Assembly (NCBI RefSeq): GCF_905475395.1
Contig: NC_058340.1
Location: 74,812,181-74,876,180 of the forward strand
Direction of reading: 5' to 3'
DNA: 64,000 bases
DNA from: Chrysoperla carnea
Taxonomy: Eukaryota > Arthropoda > Insecta > Neuroptera > Chrysopidae
The notes under the pieces were generated by a model, which was not told the origin of the DNA, searched no databases, and saw nothing but the letters and a program-made list of their open reading frames with translations. Positions 57,785 through 64,000 of this stretch are shown in pieces (position 1 is the stretch's first letter; each line of letters begins with the position of its first letter). Position numbers and translations under genes: made by a program.

Positions 57785-60571
57785 TTTTAAAATAAACTTT
57801 GGTTCGAATTCAATAAATTTTCATTCAAAAATAAATAAAATAATTTTGTTAATATAGGTATAAGAATCTAGTGGTCACACATTCAACACTCTGCGCGCAC
57901 AGCTCACAGCACCCATGCGCTTTCTATTACATATATCGCGTAAATGAACGAGTTTGTCTATTGCTTGTACTTATGGAGTCCCCAAACGATTGACGACTAA
58001 GCAAATTTCTGTTCTATACGGACAAATAAATATTAACTTTCCCCTATCATTACAAATAACAAGGATAGATTTATATTCCTTATCATTTTTTTCACTATTT
58101 ATATCTTTGTTTATTATCATATTTTGAATGTCTATCAATCTTTTAATAATGATGGCAAAAAATTTACCTGTTACGTTTATGAAGATATTTGTGTGATAAC
58201 AAATATAGATAGAGTTGCAAGTGTACAAATAACTTAACGGCCATCTGAACAATTATTGAAATTATACCTGAAAATAGATTTTTCAATTTATTTAAATTCT
58301 TTTAAATATTAATTCAGCAGTTTCTAAATATTAAATTTAATTATTAAATATTATACAATTATTTGTAATTATTTAATTAAGTGTATTGTTATTAATTTAA
58401 CCCACTGACTTAAAATTACACGTTTTTTATTTTTGTATTGAGAGAAAATTTTTCAAAATTGTGAATAAACAACTTTTGTTTAAAAAAAAAATTAAAACAA
58501 CGACATCTATGGGAATTAATTGTTAATAATACATATTGCCGATATCTGTATAAATTAGATAAGTGTCTGCGCTAATATTGAAAATGCTAAAACTCATTTT
58601 TCCACAGAATTGAACGAATTTTTTTTTTCACACACTGAGAATATGATATGATGCTTTTTTTTCCGTTCTTAAAACATTCCTTTCCACTCAAAAAGTATTA
58701 TCAAAAAGATCAAATTTTTGACGTCATCAAAATCCAAAAAATTTAATTTTGCTTTATCACATCCAAATTTTATCCAATTTTGATAAACAAATATGTAATT
58801 CTACTTAATTTGGGTCATACTTTTCGAATTTATGATCAAAATTAACCTAGCTCTAATAGGTTTCAAGAATGTGGAGTCCTGGCCCCGTAATGAAGCACAT
58901 AAGTGATTGCTAGCGAAAAACTGACATCACAGCTGAAAAGATAAACCCAAAATTAGTGGGTTTCAAAAAAAATTTCAATAAGATCGGATCAAATTTGCCT
59001 GTGTTATGAAAAAAATCGAATTTATATACCGAAATTATATATTTTTTAACTGTTGGGTTGGGTTGGGTTTAAAACAAAAAATTTAATTTGGTCTATCACA
59101 TCCAAATTTTATCCAATTTTGATAAACAAAGTATGTATTTCTACTTAATTTGGGTCATACTTTTCGAATTTATTATCAAAATTAACCTAGCTCTAAAAGT
59201 TTTCAAGAATGTGGAGACCTGGTCCCGGAATGAAGCACATTAATGATAGCTAACGAAAAACTGACATCACAGATGAAAAGAATGACCCAAAATTAGTGGG
59301 TTTCAAAAAAAATTTCAATGAGATCGGATCAAATTTGCCTGTGTTATCAAAAAAATCGAATTTTTTAACTTTATGACGTCATCGAAATCCAAAAAATTTA
59401 ATTTTGCTCTATCACATCCAAATTTTATCCAACTTTGATGAACCAAGTATGTAATTTTACTTAATTTGGGCCATACTTTTCGAATTTGTGATCAAAATTA
59501 ACCTAAATCTAATTGGTTTCAAGAATGTAGAGTCTTGGTCCCTTAATCAAGCACATAAGTGACAGCTATCCAAAAACTGACACCACAGCTGAAAAGAATG
59601 ACCCAAAATCAGTAGGTTTCCAAAAAAATTTCAATAAAATCGGATCAAATTTGTCTGTGTTATCAAAAAGATCGATTTTTTTAACTTTATGACGTCATCA
59701 AAACAAAAAAATATAATTTTGCTCTATAACATCCAAATTTTATCCAATTTTGATAAACAAAGTATGTAATAATTTTTGCTTCGTTCCTGCTACTAAAAAT
59801 ATTGTGTGTGTGTTTTTTTGTGCCATTTTTGTGCAAAAAAGTGTAATTTTGTGTCAGAAATGTACGATTTACGGAATACGTGTCAGAAATATTTAAAATT
59901 CAATGACCAAAAATACTTACTAAATGACAAATTTAATCCAAAATAAACATAAACAAATGTTTTTGGACTTCATATTGGAACTTCTATGACTGGGTTAAGC
60001 TCTATGTTTGAATGTTCCTTGGGGTACTATAAACGCGTTACAAAAAGTTTCATTAAAATCGATGCGGTTTCCCAACTTTTCCACTATCGACACTTCACTT
60101 CATTGTATTAAATAAGTATGGAGTTAATTGAAAAAAATAACAAATCTTTGTTTTATATTTATAATCAAGGAAAATTAAACAGGTAAATAAAAATTTTTAT
60201 TTATTATTCTTAATATTTTCCTCTCCATGTGTTTATACTGAAACTTTAGAGTGCAGGTCGTATTGGCGAACGAGTACGGAAATTTTTAGGATGAATTTCT
60301 TTGGTTAGAATTGGCTATGATTACCCCTTCACTTTTTAGGTAGATACCCATTGAGCCGATCTAACTAAAAATAGATATTAAGTAAATTCTGTTATTCAAG
60401 TCGAAAAAGAAAATCCAACGAAAAAATTTCTTCCTATAATGTTTTCCACACTCGTGTGCCGCTACGATCTGCACTAGATTTTTTTACATCTTACTTTTTT
60501 TTTTCTTCTTTGAAATAAATTTTAACTTGAATGTGTGATCCACAGTGGATTGGGTTGTTAGTTTTACAATA
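57785..60571. promoter_or_regulatory. Divergent cueball / LRP1 intergenic region
   Basis: This 2.8-kb spacer separates the start codons of two divergent genes and should contain both promoters. The GC-richer stretch CTCTGCGCGCACAGCTCACAGC near 57890, about 100 bp upstream of the cueball ATG, could be promoter-proximal. The middle is filled by the satellite-like array at 58685-59775. Confidence 0.4.
58685..59775 (-). repeat. Satellite-like tandem array, unit about 315-340 bp, about 3.4 copies
   Basis: The segment ATCACATCCAAATTTTATCC starts near 58757, 59096, 59411 and 59728, giving units of about 339, 315 and 317 bp. Each unit carries TGACGTCATCAAAA, ACACAGGCAAATTTGATCCG (on the other strand) and GGAGTCCTGG. 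Single and partial units are scattered in introns of ZAD genes A and B. Confidence 0.85.
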
Positions 60572-63500
60572 ATGACGATGTGCTTCGGTTTGAATGTTCG
60601 GGCATTGCCCCAACTATATAGAAACCACTTTTTAATTGTGTATTGTTGGATGGTAATATTGTGTTTTCAATATACGAGTAGCCAAGAAATTTCAGGTGTG
60701 TCAATTATATTGTTTAAGTTTTTTGTTTTCAATGATTCTTTTTTCAATTATTTTTATTACAAACAAGTGACTGAGTTAATTGTTGAAATACCCTGTATAC
60801 AAAGTGTTAAATGTCAGTGCTTGCATTATTTTTAATCAGTTAGAAGAGTTTAGAAAACCACAATCAAGATTTTACTCCCGTGAAGTGCAGAAAACGTTCT
60901 CTCTGCGGTAGCTACGCTGGCCGGAAGAGTTACGCTGCAAATCTTGGTCGCATGCTTCAATGAAATGAGCTACTGACTCTGGTAAACATTACTGTTTACC
61001 TGTGAAGTTGCAAATTAGGCTCAAATTGCCACTGCTAATAACTTCATATAACTTTATGTTTTCTGTATGTTTTAGACAACAACGGTTCATGTGATCCATC
61101 TTTAAACTGCGAATATAAATGTGAGCGTTCATTAACAGGTGGTACATGTTTTTGCCCCGATGGACATATACTTAACGTTGATAATCGTACATGTATCGAT
61201 CGTAATGAGTGTATTGATTGGGGTACCTGTGATCAGTTATGTACGAACTCTGATGGTAGTTTTTCATGCTCGTGTGTCCATGGCTATCAGCTTATTGATG
61301 ACAAACATTGTATGGCGTATAATTCATCACAATTATTATTGTATTTTGCATACAAATATTTGGGTGTGTACCAAATGACCCAAAATGGAGATAATATTAC
61401 GATGGTTGCCAATTCAACGAGTGCTAGTGGATTGGATTTTCATTATAATCGTAATTTATTATTTTGGTCGGATACCAAAACCGGTAAAGTAAGTTTTGGT
61501 TTTTTAATTTTTCTATACCCAGAATCCACGAATACTATCGACACTTTTTTCAGATTTTTACAGAGTGGACCATTTTAATCTATTATGGCTAATAGCTCGT
61601 TTTGTAGTATCTCTTGTGGGAATAAATCTGTTCTGGAACTAAGAATATTTAGTTTGAAATTCAGAAAAAGAATATATGAAGTAAAACTACCTTTGAAAAA
61701 GTTAGAAAAAGTCTGAAAATATCAAATAAAATATTGATTAATCATTTAATGACAGAAAATGGTAATAGATGAGACTCTTTCGCTGGTCCGTAACTTGAGC
61801 GTGGCCTTTTGATTACAAATTTTAAAATGTTGATCAATTAAATGTACAAACTCTTTAAGAGTAAAATGACACAATTATGGCTACTCTCTCCTGTTTTTCC
61901 TTTAGTTTTACGTTAAATACGTAATCGTATACTGATACGATTAATCAAAATCGTTAGAGCCGATTCCGATATACATAAGGCGCAACCTAAATAGTTGCCA
62001 CCAGCGCTATGTACCCTCGTTACGGTCTTGCTCTTTCGGAAGAAATATTCCGACTTCTCCTAGAAGACTTTTTCAGAATTAATCAGAGATCTTATGAAAA
62101 TTTAGTTAGCAAAATAAAGTAAGAGTTTAAGACTTTTTCTGAGTTTTTCAGAATTAATCAGTAAAATTTAAAGCATTCACATTTTCGAAAAATTAATTAC
62201 TGTAGGTTTTACTTTTATCATATTGAATACTTCTCTTAGGGAAAATAAAAAATTTACCAAAAAATTAGACATGATGTCGACATTTCTCTTCAAATAGAAA
62301 TGAATTATTCAGTAAATTAAGGACCACCCAAAACATGAATTTTCTTAAATATTTCTAGGTACATTCTCAAATGCTAAGAGAAAATACTCCAACATCTGTA
62401 CAAAGTCCACCAGCAAATATTACTCTACCAGTAAAATGGGATCCAATAGCCATAGCAGTTGATTGGGTGGGTGATAAATTATATGTTGTGGATTCTTTTG
62501 GACAAAAAATAGATGTTTTTGAATTGGATGGACGTTGGCATACCGTGGTAATTGGATCTTTAACTAATCCAGCTGATATTGCTTTGGATCCAACTGTTGG
62601 ATACATGTTTATTGCAAATGGCCCTCAAGTAATTATTAAAGCCCATCTTTTTTGCAATCTCAGAATAATTTAAAAAGTAAAATGATTTTTTAGATTTTGC
62701 GAGTAAATATGGACGGAACAGATTCACAGGTAATTGTCTCAAAATTGCCAAATTATGCAACAGGTATTGCTGTTGATATAATCGCAAAACGCATCTTTTG
62801 GTCTGACTCGGTAGCGAGTCAGATCGAATCTGTCGACTATAATGGGGAACATCAAGTAATAATAATTCGAGAAGAATCAAAAGTAAATCCAACTCGTTTA
62901 GCTGTTTTCGAGAACCGTGTATATTGGGGTGAGGACACTCAAGGTAATACATCTCTGAATAAATACGAAGGCATTATATCTGTAGATAAATACGACGGGT
63001 CCAACTCAATACAAGCAATTAGCAGCACTCATGATAGTTTTTTCTTTGTGAAGCCAAAAGCTATTAAAACAGTTCATGAATTAATCCAAAAACATACCGT
63101 AAATCCATGTGGAAAAGATAATGGTGGTTGTCAACATATGTGCATACTTACACATGCTACTGTGGATCTAGGATATCGTTGTGCCTGTAATATTGGTTGG
63201 GAACTAGCGTTGGATAAACGAACTTGTTCCCCAATCCAGGAGTTTTTACTATATGCCGAACAAAAATTTATTAAAGGAAAAATTGTGAAACCCGTTGGGA
63301 ATGCGTTTAGTGAAGCAATTCTGCCAATTGGAACCGCGCATGGACGGTTTATTGGCTTAGATTTTGATGCACACGAAAAATATATTTATTACTCAGATGT
63401 TTTACAAAATGTTATATATCGAGTCCATCTTAATGGATCTTCAAAAGAAGTTATTGTTGCATCACAAATTGAATCAGTTGAAGGTTTAGCCGTAGATTGG

Positions 63501-64000
63501 GCATCCAAAAATTTGTACTATATTGATAGTCGAAAAGGTACTTTGAATGTATTATCGACCAGAAATGTTACATATCGACGAACTTTATTGAAAAACTTAA
63601 AGCGACCTCGTGGAATTGTTCTTCATCCAAACAAGGGGTACATCTTCTTTTCCGTATGGGAACAACCTGCAAATATATCACGTACGAATACAGATGGTAC
63701 CAATTTGATAACCTTTGAAAATATGACCTTAGGATATCCAAACGGTTTAACTATAGATTTTGAAAAAGATCGCTTATACTGGTGTGACTCGAAATTACAT
63801 CACATTCAACATTCGAATTTGGATGGTATCGATATAAAAACCATCAATTCTCAATTAATTCGACGGCCATTTAATCTCATTATTCATGGAAATTACATAT
63901 ACATGACTGATTGGAAATTTAAGGCGATTATTAAGTTAAATAAAGACGGGACCGGAGAAGATGAAGAAATTCTTATAAAGGCGACAAATCTTGTTTATGG
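60572..64000 (+). CDS. LRP1: LRP1-like low-density lipoprotein receptor-related protein (5' part)
   Basis: Four exons (60572-60695, 61076-61488, 62359-62628, 62694 to the window end) join in phase. Exon 1 encodes a hydrophobic signal sequence ([13 protein letters not shown]). Exon 2 has two EGF modules, the second of the calcium-binding [15 protein letters not shown] type. Exons 2-4 then encode a six-bladed YWTD-type propeller ([32 protein letters not shown]), an EGF closing it ([12 protein letters not shown]) and most of a second propeller ([33 protein letters not shown]). The order and wording follow the N-terminus of LRP1, a large endocytic receptor. No LDLa repeats are seen before the first EGF, unlike vertebrate LRP1. 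The start could also be the ATG at 60578. The gene continues beyond the window. Confidence 0.9.
60850..60975 (-). mobile_element. Unclassified repeat, relative of 43830-44215 (LRP1 intron 1)
   Basis: The minus strand contains [19 protein letters not shown], matching the copy in cueball intron 2. It is flanked by scraps of the CACTTGTT repeat family (60761-60800 and 60976-61030). Confidence 0.45.
61558..62358. other. Rest of LRP1 intron 2, repeat scraps
   Basis: Starts with TACAGAGTGGACCATTTTAATC and ATTATGGCTAATAGCTCG, a piece of the family at 12597 and 48739. A stretch at 62005-62030 (GCGCTATGTACCCTCGTT) matches 6331-6349. No coding exon seen. Confidence 0.45.

Noticed and set aside
1-64000. 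CRISPR arrays, operons, bacterial promoters or ribosome binding sites
   Set aside because: None seen, and not expected in an intron-rich insect locus.

Overview
The window reads as AT-rich nuclear DNA of a holometabolous insect. The genes are split by introns with GT-AG borders. Four of them are ZAD-C2H2 zinc-finger genes, a class expanded in insects, and the others have clear insect orthologues (RPRD1, Clp/CPSF4, cueball, LRP1). Introns and intergenic DNA are packed with short inverted-repeat transposons, foldback elements, Helitron-like pieces and LINE scraps. The order cannot be fixed from sequence alone. All exon models were built by eye from reading frames, splice borders, codon phase and comparison of paralogues; no transcript or database was consulted.

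Layout: (1) 1-125 is the first coding exon of an RPRD1-type RNA polymerase II CTD-binding protein on the minus strand, head-to-head with Clp/CPSF4 (956-2802, plus), so two mRNA 3'-end/transcription factors share a divergent promoter region. (2) 4309-30396 is a cluster of four ZAD-C2H2 genes: A (minus, 4309-9204), B (plus, 9718-13401), C (plus, 14690-20991) and D (plus, 23051-30396). A, B and C are close paralogues with matching intron phases; D is more distant and has eight exons. (3) 30400-40300 is gene-poor and full of mobile elements, including a hAT remnant with a visible 8-bp target duplication. (4) cueball (40316-57784, minus) is a complete six-exon gene of 646 codons. Its first intron of about 12.8 kb holds many repeats and an intact antisense 114-codon reading frame that looks like the N-terminal zinc module of Helitron/PIF1-type proteins. 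(5) LRP1 (60572 to beyond 64000, plus) is divergent from cueball. Both encode YWTD-propeller/EGF cell-surface proteins.

The main observations in Part 2 are: an intron in ZAD gene C that looks made by a transposon insertion whose duplicated target GGTTA supplies both splice sites; a nearly identical tract inside the otherwise diverged inverted paralogues A and B, which suggests gene conversion; two neighbouring introns of gene D whose 3' splice sites directly follow the same end of one repeat family; and the possibly exapted Helitron-type ORF inside cueball.
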